64,000 nucleotides of DNA from the NCBI GenBank assembly GCA_963556145.1, contig OY744471.1, positions 3,837,590 through 3,901,589 on the forward strand, read 5' to 3'. Shown one piece after another: positions 44,485-55,150 of this stretch (position 1 is the stretch's first letter; each line of letters begins with the position of its first letter). The stretch comes from Hygrocybe punicea. Its lineage: Eukaryota; Basidiomycota; Agaricomycetes; Agaricales; Hygrophoraceae. A model generated the notes under the pieces. The model saw only the letters and a program-made list of their open reading frames with translations, made no database searches and was not told the origin of the DNA. The position numbers and the translations under genes were made by a program.

Positions 44485-45808
44485 TCACGCAATATGGCAA
44501 CCTTCAGGTATCTGCGGCATTCCGTCCGCTCCTAATGCGAATCCAGGTGGCATGGGGCCCATGAGTTCGGCCGGTGGCGAACCGAACGATTGCATCTGCA
44601 CATGGTGGAAGGTAGCAGTTCGTGGAATATACGTCAATGTGATTAATAAATGTGCAAATATTGAGAAAAACCTACGTCCGCCATCAGCCCGACTATCGTC
44701 ATTGAGGAGTTAACATCCTCGTCGTTGTACTTCGGATCTTCAAAGGTCTTTAAGATCTTTGAAATGCAGTCAAGTTGTGATTCGTATCGCTTCTTATCTG
44801 CGGGTGAGAAAGTGGATGCATTTTCTTTGAGGTAAGTTGGGAACTAGGGAAGGAGCTTTTAAGGGAAAGAAAGACACATAACACAATCGCCGGATGCGAA
44901 CCTTGTCATGTAGTTCCTTCAATGGTTCGTATAGAACCTCTTTACTCATCAGTTGGCCCATCATTTTCTCTAGCAGACCTTGCAGTTCCTCTTCCGATTC
45001 CGGACCACCGAGACCCTCAGCTTCTCCTTTGCTGAATTGAGTAAAGAGGGATTCAATGTTGGGATCCGCAGAGTTAGTTGAAGGCTTGTTGGCCTATGGG
45101 TATTCCGATCGGAGCGTTATAATGAGTTGATAAACAGGACCAAGAAACGAAATATACCTGTAAATTAGACTCGCTCTTTTTCAGCTTCTCCATCGTCTGC
45201 TGAATCGAGTTCTGGAATGCATTCTCTTTGGCAGGCCCTGCAACGCCACCATCCCCAAGCCGCTCCCGACTTAGCAAATCGCCCGGTCGTGACCCGTCAA
45301 ATTGCTCGCCACCCATTCCCTGGATGAGCATCGCTTCCCACGCAGCCCGGAACTCCCGCTCTTGCTCCTTTTGCTCCTCCGTCTTATCCCCATCGTCCCC
45401 CCCTCCTGCGAACGCGTCACCCGCCCCGATCTCACGCATAAGTGACTCCATGCCCTTTGCGAGCTCCCGTGCAAAGTTTTCTGCGAGCTCTGCCGATTCT
45501 TCGTCGGGAATCTCTCCGATGGCGGTTGGGTCTACATCGGGGTCTGGTTTCTGGGACGAGGTTGTGGCTGTGGTAGTGGTGGGGGCGATGGTGGTGGAGG
45601 TGGAAGCACTAAGATTGGGTGCTTGGGGAGGTGGCTTTGCTGCGGGAGTAAATTGATCAAGAACGTCTGTGGAATCAAATGTGTTCGTTAGAGAATCGGG
45701 CAAGCGCCAGTGACCTCGTTAATAAATCAATGAATATAAGCTACCATCGAGATCATCGAGATCATCATCTGCGCTGTCAATGTGTCGTTCTTTTGGAGGT
45801 GCAGACAT
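44485..45808 (-). CDS. PEX19: peroxisomal membrane protein import receptor PEX19
   Basis: Five minus-strand exons: 45745-45808, 45158-45666, 44902-45093, 44676-44843, 44485-44595; introns 58-80 nt; total 347 residues. PEX19 is the cytosolic chaperone-receptor that binds peroxisomal membrane proteins and docks on PEX3. The acidic N-terminus (DDDLDDLDDVLDQFTP) is the PEX3-binding region. Helices follow: ELAENFARELAKGMESLM, FRAAWEAMLIQGM, IESLFTQFSK, LQGLLEKMMGQLMSKEVLYE and PLKELHDKFPTYLKEN. The C-terminus ends in CHIA, a CaaX box, as expected for a protein that is farnesylated in other organisms. All intron phases agree. Confidence 0.95.
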
Positions 45809-46273
45809 GACAGGGCCAATGGGTACTACTAGTATATGTCGCCTTTGCTGATGTCGTGTGGCGATGAGAGACCTACGGATAGGGTTAGGGTCGAAACCCT
45901 AGCGTGACGTGCAGCGTGACACCTCTGTAAGTCAATAAAGCACGCAATTCGGGTTTTCCTAGAGATAATTGTAGGCAAGTTTAGTGACACGAAACCGAGT
46001 TTACGTGCCGTTGTTTCTTCTGGGTGCCTCCTATTTTTTAACACTTGAGGGGAACTTGCTCTCCTATAACTGAATTATGTAATTAAAAATAAAGGTACTT
46101 GTACTTTTTCGTCACGTTCACATGCCAAAGAGCGCGGATTCGGGGAACGATTTCCGACTCGGTCCTGTTCCGAGTCCTTCCGCCAGCAAAACATACGTTT
46201 TTAACCAAAACTCACGACTTTTGGTGCTGGCATAGGCCGAACATTTTCAGTAGACTTTAGACTTTTTACAGCC
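45809..46273. promoter_or_regulatory. bidirectional promoter region PEX19 / mitochondrial carrier
   Basis: 465 bp between two divergent start codons. It contains two CCGA/TCGG-rich words (GGATTCGGGGAACGATTTCC, CTCGGTCCTGTTCCGAGTCC near 46135-46175) that form imperfect inverted repeats. No TATA box stands out. Confidence 0.5.
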
Positions 46274-47958
46274 ATGTCAACAGCCTCAGAATCACCAGTA
46301 AAGCTGCCAGCGCCGGCGCTCAAGAAGAAGCCGCATCCGTTCTGGCTTGGGGGTACGTTCTCCTTGTCATCATTTCAATGTTGGATATGTCTTATTTTTT
46401 CGGTTTTGTAGGTGTCGCTGCGACGATTGCGGCATCGATTACTCAGTACGTTTTCCCCATTTACGTTGACCAGTGGAGCTCACGCGACCTGGTCCAACTT
46501 CTGTAATATGGCCTATATTAGCCCCTTAGACCTGACGAAAGTACGGCTTCAGGCATCTGGCGATAAGCGTATGATGGCGTCCTTGAAAAAGACCATTAGG
46601 ACTGCAGGTATTCATCAACGTTACTCAAGGAAGCATGAGAATAATGTCCACACCGCTTACCACTAAGGTGTCCGAGGCCTTTTCGACGGTATCTCAGGTA
46701 CCTGGTTGCGTCAAATGAGTTATTCGATGTGCCGTTTCTGGGCGTATGATGAGAGTAAGAAGATTCTCGGTGCCGGTACGTACTCGCTACGCATTCCAGC
46801 GTCCCGACTCTTTCTGATGATGTTATGCGAACAGGCAAGGATGCGGCGGCGTGGAAATTGGCATTAGCTGGGAGCATGGGTGCGTAATTCGCCATGGTTT
46901 CGTACTGTTGAGTGGAAAAGAGGCTAATATCATCCTAGCGGGAGGGGTTGCCGGATTTGTTGGGAATCCTGGAGGTACGCGCCTTTTCACATATCATTAC
47001 TCAGTGGAGCTTAACCAACCATGGCTGGTACTAGAGATTGTCATGGTCAGCTCGAACAGATAGTCCCTTCGGCTTTATACCTCGGTTCATTTGCCCTGGG
47101 TAACGCGAATTGTGTGGTGTAGGTCCGCCTGCAAGGCGACTTTGCGAAACCTCCAGACAAGCGGTTTAACTACAAGCATTGTCTTGATGCACTGTACAGG
47201 GTCGGTTGTTGATCATGTTTTGAGTGCATTTGTGCGCATGACTGATGCCTGCATCCAGATGGTCCGCGAGGAGGGATTTTCGTCTCTTGGAAGAGGAGTC
47301 ACTCCTAATGTCTTTCGGGCTATTCTGATGAATGCCAGCCAGCTCGCTTCGTACGTCATTACTCCCGCTTAATTTTACGAAACAGCTTTGTTGACGATGT
47401 CATCACCGTAATGCTTTCTTACCATTATTTTCATTTTCTCTGTGATCACAGGTACGACTTCTTCAAAGCAGAGCTTCTGAACACCAAATACTTCGAGGAC
47501 AATATCATATGTCACTTTACTGCTAGTTTTGCAGCCGTACGTCTCCACTCCCCAACTTCCCCTGTATGTCAATAATTGACATGATACTGATAGGGAACTG
47601 TGGCGACAACCGTATGCTCCCCGGCGGACGTACTGAAGGTAGATCCATTGCTTTTTGAATTCGCAAGGTTCCCCACTGACAATATTCCATGATTGCAGAG
47701 TCGAATTATGAACGCTTCAGGCCCAGGGTCCAACGTATATATATTTTTCCTGACATGATCCACCAACGCTAATTATGCGGCCAGTCGACCCTCGGCGTTA
47801 TCCGCACGTCCCTCCGGACGGAAGGCCCGATGTTTATGTTCAAGGGCTGGGTCCCTGCGTGGACACGGTTACAACCCACGACGATTCTCATTTTCCTGAC
47901 GCTGGAGCAGCTCAAGAATCTGGTAGACTGGACACGGTCCAAAGGGATCGATATATGA
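46274..47958 (+). CDS. DIC1: mitochondrial carrier, probable dicarboxylate carrier (DIC1 type)
   Basis: Thirteen exons: 46274-46352, 46412-46445, 46522-46607, 46668-46775, 46835-46879, 46939-46974, 47035-47045 (11 nt), 47123-47200, 47259-47350, 47452-47536, 47594-47638, 47699-47734, 47785-47958; total 302 residues with every phase consistent. It should exchange malate, succinate or phosphate across the inner mitochondrial membrane. Three carrier repeats are seen, with PLDLTKVRLQ, NPGEIVMVRLQGDFAKP and SPADVLKSRIM at the ends of helices 1, 3 and 5. GLFDGISGTWLRQMSYSMCR and RGVTPNVFRAILMNASQLAS are typical of DIC proteins. The second signature has Glu for the usual Asp. It is divergent from PEX19. 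Confidence 0.93.
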
Positions 47959-48257
47959 AGAGGAAAATGTGTAAGACATACATGTGCAATCAAGAGGAAT
48001 ACCGCCGGGACGGGTTCGGTGTTAGATTATTTTTTTTGTAAAGTGCCTAAGTCATTTGTATTTGTACATTTGTATACCTATATATGAGGAAATCAGTTCG
48101 ACTCTGATAAGGCATTATAGGAAGTATAATATCTACAATTCTGATACACTGAAAGGTAAAGTCAGAGAAACATAGTGCATTGGGGGATCTCAATGGCTAT
48201 CATTCTGGGAGGTATTGTCAATTGATTCAACCCTGATATTAAATGAGAATCACTTGT
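47959..48257. other. 3' flank of the carrier gene
   Basis: About 300 bp, AT-rich, no gene seen. Ends at a foldback MITE. Confidence 0.4.
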
Positions 48258-48612
48258 CACAGGAGATGGATGAGGATTTTTTGCCATCAAATAATATTGA
48301 GATATCCACTCAAATATTGAAATTATTTTTGTTGTATCATAAGTCCGAAAATGTTGTAAAAAGTAAGGTTATCTAAATGCAGTATTCAAGTGCAGGCAGA
48401 ATTTTAAACTATTTGGTCTCCAGATACCTGAATATCTGGAGACCAAATAATCTAAAAATTTGCCTGCACTATCTTTGGTGCGAATACTGCATTTAGATAA
48501 CCTTACTTTTTACAACATTTTTGGGCTTGTGATAACAACAAAAATAATTTCAATATTTGAGTGGATATCTCAATATTATTTGACGGTAAAAAATCCTCAT
48601 CCATCCCCTGTG
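48258..48612. mobile_element. foldback MITE, 355 bp
   Basis: CACAGGAGATGGATGAGG at 48258 is the near-complement of CCTCATCCATCCCCTGTG ending at 48612, and the arms pair over ~170 bp to a 7-nt loop near 48427. The trinucleotide TGT lies outside both ends (48255-48257, 48613-48615), a possible 3-bp target duplication. There is no coding capacity. Confidence 0.8.
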
Positions 48613-48717
48613 TGTATTGGTTGATATATAAAACTTTACAAAAAAAAGAATTCCTGTATATGCCATGCTATATAATTATTACCTCAAAGTTTTATCTGAT
48701 GTTGAACTTGAATACTT

Positions 48718-48746
48718 TTTATTTATTTATTTATTTATTTATTTAA
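48718..48746 (-). repeat. TAAA microsatellite tail of the LINE
   Basis: Plus strand reads TTTATTTATTTATTTATTT and so on for about 29 bp. On the coding strand this is a TAAA tail placed between the 3' UTR and the target-site duplication. Confidence 0.88.
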
Positions 48747-48990
48747 AAAATCCTAGTTTATTCTCCTTTACGGTACATCGTATGTAGAGATTACTGTGAA
48801 TTATACTTCTTGTTACAGCAAAGAGTGCGTGAAGGGCTGAGGCAATGTGTGGGCTCGGCGGTGCCGTTCCCGGTGAGAGTATGCCTCCCATAATAATTGA
48901 ACCTGGGTGTGGTTAGATTGTAAGGTAGGGGGACGAGGGGGGTGAAGGCCGGGGGCCAGGGGATGTATGGATCAGGGTGGGGCTGCTGTT

Positions 48991-51900
48991 TCATTCGTAT
49001 GCGATGTCGGGGACATTTCCAAATGCTTGCCGGAGTCGTTGTGTGTCATTGATGTAGCGGAAAAGCGGTGGGAGGTGTTTTGGGGTGCACAGCAGCTTTT
49101 TCACGTATCCTGCATCGCGCCCCGCCATCCGGCGTAGTCTCTGGCGTGCATGATCATGAGCTGGGCAGAACAGGAGGAAGTGGGTGACCGTCTCGTGGTG
49201 ACGACGACAGCATGGGCAGGTGGGGGTTTCAGCGCGGTTGATATTGTGCAGGTGGTGGTTGAGTCCTATGTGGCCCGTGCACAGCTGCGTGAGGATCGTG
49301 AGGTGTTTCTTGGGCAGGGATCGGGTCACTTTCTGATATGTGGACTGCGTGAAGCTCGGGTCGATCTCCAGGAGTCGCCGGTACCTTGGGGACTGGTGCC
49401 ATTCCCTATCCGCTCGCTTCTTTAGTTTGCTCAAGAATGTCCTTGCCGCTGCCGCCTTGCTGCGCAGTAGAGCGTGCCGTAGTGGGGCAGGGATTCCTGT
49501 GGCCGCTGTGCTATTCCCTTGCGCTGCTTTCTTCGCATGGTCATCCGCTACCTCATTGCCGTCGATGCCCTCGTGTCCCGGTGTCCACTTAATCGTAAGG
49601 TCCATTCTTTTGTGCTGCCTCGTGACCATGCCTAGCCTCTTGTGGAACAAGTCAAATACGTGGCGTGACGGGCCTGCTTCGAGAGATTTGGCCGCCTGAA
49701 TCGCTGCTTGTCCGTCCACGAACATCGAGACGTCTCAAACCCTCCTTTCTCCTCTCAGCATCTCTAGTCCCAATACCATGCCTATCCCTTCCCCTTCATG
49801 TACCATGTGATGCTCCTGTTTCCCTAGCCTGTACCTTCTAACTCTCTTTCTCCTCTGTCCTGCTCTCATCAGTACCGCCGCCGCGCCTATCATCCCATCC
49901 AACCCTGATCCGTCGGTGTATATCTTTATATCGTTGTTGTCTTGTTCGTGTGCTTCCTTGGCCTTTTCTCTCGACGGCTGTATCTGTGTTTTTATCTCGG
50001 GATCCCATTTCGTGTCGTATCTACATGTGGTGATCTTCTCCATCTGCTCTGTTTTTATGTTGTAGTCCCATATTAGGTCGTGTATGGGGGTGGGGTGTCT
50101 CTTTACCCGGCGTACCCGTGCGTTCTTGACGGCTTTACTGAGCGGGTGCATTGGCGGGAGCGTGGCGAGGCGTAGAGCCACCCGGTGTCGAATCCTATCT
50201 ACTAGAAAATGAAATGGTAAAAGGTCTGCGTGGGCATCTAGGATGTCAGTGGCTGTGGTCGACAATGCGCCGGTGATCATCACTGCCGCCTTGCGTTGTA
50301 TGCCCGCCAGTTTCCGTGTCATCGCCGTACCCCCTCCACGTCGCCTATCCCCTGTTCCTTCTCTCTTCTTCGTCGAGCCCATGAAGACCTCTGCAGCGTA
50401 CAGCATTCTTGGAACTGCAATGGACAGGTAGAGTCGTCTCATGATCTTCGCTGGTATTCCCCCTGATGTTTTGGATAGTCTCCGGAACTCCAATAGCCAG
50501 TCCTGGCCCTTCTTTAGTGCCGCCGCTCCCTGTTCCTTCCATCGGAGCTCGTGGTCGATGTGCACGCCCAGGAACTTGATTGATGCCTTGGGGTGTATAA
50601 GACTTCCGGCAATGTTAAGCGGCGGTCCCGTCAACGTGGTTCTTTTTCTTGGGTTGTCTGCGTCCACCCTCCATCGCCGTGTCAGGTCGATCAGTTGGAA
50701 TTTGTCGAAGCCAAATTCACAGTTGTGCTCCTTCGCCCACTCCAGAATGCCACCCGGCCTCGCCATTATAGACTCAAGCTTCACATGTGTTTCTTCAAAG
50801 CTCCGGCCCACCGCGAGTATGTTCGAGTCGTCGAGATATAGTATGCCGTATTCCCCACTGCGTGGGATGGGGATGTCGAGTTGGTCTGAGTTGTAGAACA
50901 GGTAGCATGTCGGCGAGAGTGGGCTTCCCTGGTCGAGTCCATTGTCTACATCAAAGGGGTCTGAAGTGAATTCGTCAAAGGTCAGCGTGGTACGACGTGC
51001 AGTGAGCGCTCTCTCCAGCCACTCAGTGATCTCTACTGGCATGCCGCGTTTACGCATATTATGTACCATATGATCGATGGCGGTGCTGGGGAAGGCCCCC
51101 TTAACATCTAGTGAGAGGAGCGATACTACATTACCTTTGCGCCATTCATCTTTGATTATCTTGCTCATGAATAGGATAGCGTCGGTCATGCTGCGGCCGG
51201 CTCTCCCTCCGAAATGGTTGTTGGGTAAAATCCTGGTCCTCTCGCTCATGACCGTGATGTCTTCGTTGACGCATGAGTTCATCAGCCTCGCGTATCCATC
51301 CGACAGTACTATTGGCTGCCATGCCCCAGGAATCGTGTAGTCCGGCTTGCCCGGCTTTTTCAGTACGATCGGCTCCATGACAGCCCAATGCCCTGGGTAC
51401 GTCCCTAACGTGAAGGTTGCTCTGAATATGGGGCCGAGGAAGGGGACCAGCATGTCTCCGGCATTCTTGAATATTGCGTTCGGTGGGGTATTGCGCTTGG
51501 TGCCCTTATACGGCTGCATGCATTGTATGGCTCTGTGAATTTGTGCATCGGTGATGGGTTGGAATTCCCATGCTGGCGGTGGGTATACATGATCTTTGGG
51601 GACTGATGAGGTGGCAGGTTTGCTGGGGAAGAAGCACTTGTAAAAGGCTTTGCTCTTGTCAGCGTTGGTTGTCAGCTCGCGTCTCGCATTCGTTGTGGCG
51701 TCCGTGACATGGAGTGTGGGCACCCTCGCCCTCCCTCCGTCCGATGCGGGACCTGTTACCAGTCGGCTCGCCGTCCATTGACTCGATGTGTCAATGCCCT
51801 CCAACCATTCCACCCAATGTGCTGCCTTAGCCGCCTGTATGTGTGTTGCGTATCCGTGTTTGGCTTTTCTGTACGTCTTGTGAACAGGGTGCCCCTCCAT

Positions 51901-52956
51901 GTGTCTGTGCCGGTATGATTTGTTGCCAAGGTTGCGGACTTTCTTCCGTTCTGCCCTCAGGTCCTGATTCCACCATCGTTTGCTGTAGGGTGTTAGTTTG
52001 GTTGTAGGGATGCATTTCGTCACTGTGTTCCAGACTGCTCCTTCCAGCTCTCCTAGCGCCCGGTGGAAAGAGTCGCTCGATGTGAGTTCCGCTGGAGCCG
52101 GGAGGGCGTCTAAGTTGACCTTGAGTGAATCTCTGAACTCTTTCCAGTCCACCGCGCGGAAGTTTGGGCATTGTATTTGCGACCTGGTCGGGGCGGTCAG
52201 GTCGAGTGCTGTGACTATCGGGAAGTGGTCAGTTTTGGCGGGTCTGTCACCTGGCCTTGTGTCGCATAGTGCTACGTGGTCAATTATGGTGCTGGAGCAG
52301 AATACGTTGTCGACTCGAGTCATGTTGCCTGTCGACATGGATTGCAAGGTTGGTGTGCCTTCCGGTAACGCCATTCTCATGTCGTACCGGGCCAGGAGGT
52401 CTAACAGAGGTCCCGCTGCGTCAAGATTGGCGTTAGTGAAGAGATGATTGTTACGTTCTTCATCCCAGAGCGGGTGGTGACGGTTGAAGTCCCCTGCCAG
52501 GATGTAGTGAACTGGGGTCTGGGCTGGGGCTGGGGCTGTTGTGCTGCCGAGGTATCGTCGCAGTGTTGATATGTTGTTGTTGTTGTTGCAATCGTTGTAC
52601 ATGTTGACAATTCTGATGATGCCAAAGTCACCTTTTATCTCCGCCGCTGTGATATCCGGTGAGTCGATCAGTATCGGGGACCACGAGTCAGATCGTAGCC
52701 ATCTGTTGACTAATATTATTGATCGAGTGTGGCGGGTTGCATGCATGTCATGGTGTCACAGGGGATATATCACTATGTAGTAAGCGTTGGCTCTCGAAAG
52801 CCCCTTGAAATCGAAGTAGGGTTCCTGTATAAGGATGAAATCGTAGTTAGTTTTGATTGAATCTAGCATGTCGTGCTGGGCTATGAGCGATTTGTTAACG
52901 TTCTGTTGCCATAAGGTCAGTGGTTTCGGTGAGTTGGGAATGGAGGTGGAGGTCAT
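48991..52956 (-). pseudogene. LINE ORF2 (endonuclease-reverse transcriptase-RNase H) with two in-frame TGA codons
   Basis: A single frame of 1321 codons interrupted only by TGA at 52756-52758 and at 49735-49737. The N-terminus (LWQQNVNKSLIAQHDML, ILIQEPYFD) through AGDFNRHHPLWD and KTDHFPIV is the AP-type endonuclease. RT follows with LSLDVKGAFPSTAIDHMV, NGLDQGSPLSPTCYLFY and active site LYLDDSN. RNase H has IKIYTDGSG, then beyond the second stop MFVDGQAAIQAAK and IKWTPGHEGIDGNEVAD. A C-terminal CPCCRRHHETVTHFLLFC finger ends it. Both stops stand where Arg (CGA) would fit, suggesting C-to-T change at CpG. The first stop truncates the endonuclease, so this copy is probably immobile. Confidence 0.9.
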
Positions 52957-54878
52957 GTGTAAAGCTCCTCCGTCGAGGGTGAGTGAATGGGGTGTTGTTG
53001 TTGTTGGTGTTGGTGATGGCGTTGAGGCTGGGACGGATGTGGTATGATTGCTCGCGGTGCTGCAGGTGTCATGTCTGGGTGGGTGGATGTCTGTGTCATG
53101 ATGTGGGTGGGGCCTTCCAGCGGTTCATCAGCCCACCATCCTCCGGAGGTGGGTGGTGCCGGTCTGTCTGTCCAGTAGGTGTGTAGCGTTTGTTGGGCAG
53201 ACTGTAGCACGGCCCTTTGGTTGCGTCGGTCATTAGCTGGTGCTGGCGCCGTTCGTTGCTGTCCAGCTACTGTGTAGCCTCTGCTGCGGGGTCCCTGATT
53301 ATCCCGTCCTTCTCTGCTTTGCTCGTGCCGTTCGTCCATGTGTGGTGCGTTGTTCATGGGCGCGTCATTTCTCCATGCCGTGTCGAAAGTGTTCCGCGTG
53401 GGGTCCATATCTATTCTGCCCCACGTGCTGGGGTCATTGGTGGGGAAAAGTCTGTACTTAGTGTCCGGGTCTCGATCGCGTGCCTGTTGGAGGCGCTCCC
53501 TGAAAACCGGGCATTGTCGATCCGCAGCGCCGTGCCCACATTCTTGACAGTTGGCACATTTCAACCCCCCGGTGCCGCAAAGTTGGTCTGCTGTGCGGTG
53601 GAGCCCCACACAGCGGGCGCATACGTCGTGGATGGATTTGCACTCCTTCGCGATGTGGCCAAATTTCTGGCACTTTATGCATCTGCGTGGATCCATCAGC
53701 GCTTTCTTCGCCCTGCATTGCTTGCCCTCTATGAAAATGCCATATTCCAGTGCATGGTTCGCAGCCTCTCTCGTGCTGAAGCCCATTGTCAAAAATGCAA
53801 AGCGCTGTCCCTCTCGACGAAGGTGGGTCGGCTTGATCCAGCGTGCCTCATATATCGACATTCTGGAGAGGGAGCTGGCCTGCTCCACCCGTTCGATTGC
53901 CGCTTGGTCATTGGGGTCGAAGGAGGTGGGGACGTGCTCGGCTATTACTTGGTACGTTCTCGAGCTCCCTGTCGATGTGCCTCCGAATTGCGCCATAAAT
54001 GCGTGCATTACGTCCTTGGATCGTAGATAGTTCGCCGCCTGCGTGGAGTTGAGCGTGTATATTATCGTTCCGTATTGAGTTCTGCGCGCTCCTGCGAAAG
54101 CCATGCCATTGGGTTTGTCTGCCGCCCTCACGCCCATCAGGTCGAGGGCCAGGGTTGCCTTCTCCACCAGCTCTTTCTCAGAGAGGCTCGCCAGCGCATC
54201 ATCTTGTGCATCAGGGAGTTTCCATACCACGATCTGTCTATCCAATGCGTTCCCCTTCGCTATCGGCACTGCGTGCTCCGGTGGGATTTGTGTGGCGGCT
54301 CTTGCAACTGACGCAAAGGTGGGTGTACCGTTGTCACTGGGTCGTTCCCGGTTGGATGTCGCTTCTGCCGCCTCGAGCACACTCTTAGTGCGAGTTGTGA
54401 GTTCGTTCAGATTAGCACGGAGGTCGTCCAGTGCGTTCGTCATTAGGGTTGTCGCCCCCCGCAGCGCCTCCTCCTGCTTTCCACTAGCCTGTGTTGCTGC
54501 CTCAATCGTTTCGGCTGCCGTGGTCAGCTTGGGGTATATGAGCTCATCTATTTTCTTGCCCATTCTCACCACCGTCTCGTTGGCCGTCGTGTCCAAGTCT
54601 ATCTCTTCTAGGATGAACGCTAAGGCTCTGAGGGTGTTGACTGCGGGCCTCGGCAGTTCGGCTATACCTGCTGCTGCCTGTAGCAAGACATATGCTAGTC
54701 TCTGCGCGGTGACCTTCTCCCCTTGTGTGATGTACGCGTCTCGTATCAGGGCTGCCCTGGCGTCTTTCACGTTGAACACGTCAGTAAGGACACCTGTGGC
54801 ATCAGCCAGCTCATCCCTAGTTAGTCTGGTCGCATTTTTGTCTAGATTACCTCCCGGAGTCCGGTTTCTCGAAGTCAT
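52953..54878 (-). CDS. LINE ORF1 (gag-like nucleic-acid-binding protein)
   Basis: 641 residues, uninterrupted. The N-terminal third is Ala/Leu-rich and helical with a coiled-coil region (TTAAETIEAATQASGKQEEA). Residues ~230-390 resemble an RNA-binding fold of LINE ORF1 proteins. Three zinc knuckles follow: CIKCQKFGHIAKEC, CARCVGLH...C and CANCQECGHGAADRQC. The C-terminus is Gln/His/Pro-rich. It packages element RNA in related LINEs. Its stop TGA overlaps the ORF2 start as ATGA (52953-52956), so ORF2 may be translated by termination-reinitiation. Confidence 0.9.
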   Translation of the reverse strand: MTSRNRTPGGNLDKNATRLTRDELADATGVLTDVFNVKDARAALIRDAYITQGEKVTAQRLAYVLLQAAAGIAELPRPAVNTLRALAFILEEIDLDTTANETVVRMGKKIDELIYPKLTTAAETIEAATQASGKQEEALRGATTLMTNALDDLRANLNELTTRTKSVLEAAEATSNRERPSDNGTPTFASVARAATQIPPEHAVPIAKGNALDRQIVVWKLPDAQDDALASLSEKELVEKATLALDLMGVRAADKPNGMAFAGARRTQYGTIIYTLNSTQAANYLRSKDVMHAFMAQFGGTSTGSSRTYQVIAEHVPTSFDPNDQAAIERVEQASSLSRMSIYEARWIKPTHLRREGQRFAFLTMGFSTREAANHALEYGIFIEGKQCRAKKALMDPRRCIKCQKFGHIAKECKSIHDVCARCVGLHRTADQLCGTGGLKCANCQECGHGAADRQCPVFRERLQQARDRDPDTKYRLFPTNDPSTWGRIDMDPTRNTFDTAWRNDAPMNNAPHMDERHEQSREGRDNQGPRSRGYTVAGQQRTAPAPANDRRNQRAVLQSAQQTLHTYWTDRPAPPTSGGWWADEPLEGPTHIMTQTSTHPDMTPAAPRAIIPHPSQPQRHHQHQQQQHPIHSPSTEELYT

Positions 54879-55150
54879 AACTTATGACGTGTTTTAAAGG
54901 TCTATCAGATAGGGACTAAACTATCGTAGTGCTCGTTTTATTGTATATGGGAGGTGTGGAGCCGCCGCTCAGGTTGCCTTTGTCGGGGTCCTGGTCGGGG
55001 TGCCACGCGGTGTGTTGCCAAGAGAGTCCACTTGAATACTTCATACTAGTATGGCGATGAAAATGAACACATGAACAATGTTTGCATTTTGTTCAACCCA
55101 CAGGTGTGGAGCCAAATACTGCCGACAGATGTGTACATATTTGTAGGAAC

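Larger units (their letters stand above)
48718..55029 (-). mobile_element. full-length non-LTR retrotransposon (LINE, Tad1-like)
   Basis: On the minus strand: 5' leader from 55029, ORF1 54878-52953, ORF2 52956-48991, 3' UTR, and a 3' tail of TAAA repeats ending at 48718. The 12-bp word ACTTGAATACTT lies directly outside both ends (48706-48717 and 55030-55041), a target-site duplication. The 6.3-kb length, AP-type endonuclease, RT, RNase H and C-terminal zinc-finger order fit the Tad group of fungal LINEs. Confidence 0.92.
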
